Assembly: GCA_945901035.1 (NCBI GenBank)
Contig: CAMDKN010000013.1
Span: 1-14,258 of the forward strand
Origin: Gulosibacter massiliensis
GTDB lineage: Bacteria > Actinomycetota > Actinomycetes > Actinomycetales > Microbacteriaceae
DNA: 14,258 bases
Direction of reading: 5' to 3'
Of the stretch, positions 13,590 through 14,258 are shown in pieces; positions within the stretch are counted from its first letter, which is position 1; each line of letters begins with the position of its first letter. Below the pieces are notes generated by a model, which was not told the DNA's origin, searched no databases, and saw nothing but the letters and a program-made list of their open reading frames with translations. Position numbers and translations under genes: made by a program.

Positions 13590-14258
13590 CTGGCTCCACC
13601 GCGATACCCTCCTCGCTGTCGTGGGGGTCGTCCTCGTCGCCATCAACACACGGACGGCGGTGTCCGGGCTCAGCCCGATCTACGACATCATCAACACCGA
13701 CGTCGCTCTCGGTATCGACGCTCGGGCAATTCTCGGTTCGCTTCCACCCATCGCGTTCGTCATCGGGGGCCTCATCACGCCGCGGATTACCCGCGCGGTC
13801 GGGCTCGAATGGAACCTCGTCGTCCTGCTGTCACTCATCGCGGTCGGCCACGTCGTGCGCGGTGCCGCCAACGATTGGTACACGCTCGTGGCCGGATCCG
13901 CGCTGGTGCTCATCGGCAGCGGCATGGGAAATGTGTCCCTCCCACCCGTCGTCAAACACTATTTCCCCAACGCCATCGGCGCCATGTCGTCGGCGTACAT
14001 GACCTTTGTGGCCATCGGGTCGATTCTGCCAGCGCTCATCGCTGTCCCCCTCAGTCTCGGGACATCCTGGCGCTTCGCTCTCGGCGGCTGGGTTGTTGTG
14101 GCCCTCGGTGGTCTGGCTATCTGGCTGATCGAAACTCGCCGCGGCCGCCGCTCGACGATTGTCCACCTTCCCGAGGCGCCCATTGGACGCCTTCGCGTGC
14201 ACCGGTCCCCGACCGCACAGGCCATCGCCGCCACGCTCGTGGTGTCCTCGATCACGGG
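13570..14258 (+). CDS. MFS transporter, CynX/NimT-like, 3' end missing
   Basis: The frame opens at ATG 13570 and runs without a stop to the right edge, giving 229 codons of a normally about 400-residue protein. It has a short cytoplasmic start (MTTPRLSWLHRD), then alternating hydrophobic helices, at least five visible. NTRTAVSGLSPI after the first helix recalls the NLRPAI-type motif of the cyanate/nitroimidazole (CynX/NimT) branch of major facilitator transporters, and SLPPVVKHYFPNAIGAMSSAYM also matches that group. The start overlaps rmuC by 20 bases in another frame, with a weak GGA five bases upstream, so it is probably translated in coupling with rmuC. The substrate is unknown; nothing links it to inositol. 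The truncation is due to the window edge, not mutation. Confidence 0.82.
   Translation, partial: MTTPRLSWLHRDTLLAVVGVVLVAINTRTAVSGLSPIYDIINTDVALGIDARAILGSLPPIAFVIGGLITPRITRAVGLEWNLVVLLSLIAVGHVVRGAANDWYTLVAGSALVLIGSGMGNVSLPPVVKHYFPNAIGAMSSAYMTFVAIGSILPALIAVPLSLGTSWRFALGGWVVVALGGLAIWLIETRRGRRSTIVHLPEAPIGRLRVHRSPTAQAIAATLVVSSIT

Noticed and set aside
1..14258. CRISPR arrays, insertion sequences, tRNA or rRNA genes
   Set aside because: No regularly spaced repeats, transposase motifs, terminal inverted repeats or structural RNA signatures were seen on either strand.

Overview
The window looks like chromosomal DNA from a GC-rich actinomycete, possibly a Microbacteriaceae-type lineage. The clues are several GTG starts, short gaps, a probable leaderless gene at the left edge, an IolR-like GntR regulator and a DhnA-like aldolase placed between iolC and mmsA, an order I recall from Corynebacterium inositol clusters. 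The taxonomic call is inference; no marker gene is present.

About 12 kb forms one locus for uptake and breakdown of myo-inositol or a related cyclitol. Left to right: the first 17 codons of an unidentified gene on the minus strand; a GntR/UTRA regulator (iolR-like, 142-894, +); an ABC importer operon on the minus strand (lipoprotein binding protein, permease, single-domain ATPase, 3854 to 951); an inosose dehydratase-like TIM barrel (iolE-like, 4034-4906, +); an inositol 2-dehydrogenase (iolG-like, 5919 to 4912, -); a three-gene plus-strand operon (RmlD-like SDR, a second IolE/IolH-like TIM barrel, a second Gfo/Idh/MocA dehydrogenase, 5982-8786); and a minus-strand operon iolC - aldolase - mmsA (12184 to 8841). 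The right end holds rmuC and the start of a CynX/NimT-type MFS transporter, probably not part of the pathway.

Proposed flow: the importer brings the cyclitol in; IolG oxidises it to an inosose; IolE dehydrates that; IolC phosphorylates 2-deoxy-5-keto-gluconate; the aldolase splits the product into DHAP and malonate semialdehyde; MmsA converts the latter to acetyl-CoA and CO2. The two intermediate steps, IolD (ring-opening hydrolase) and IolB (isomerase), are not encoded in the window. The SDR/TIM-barrel/Gfo-Idh trio has no assigned step and is the least explained part.

The clearest non-coding signal is a repeated palindromic site of the form TNTGT-N4-WCAAW in all four divergent intergenic regions (centres near 95, 3930, 5940 and 12239). 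Two copies fit, on the minus strand, the C. glutamicum IolR motif KGWCHTRACA as I remember it. Together they cover every catabolic and transport transcription unit plus the regulator itself. A strong hairpin lies between the convergent regulator and importer genes, and another lies between the binding-protein and permease genes.
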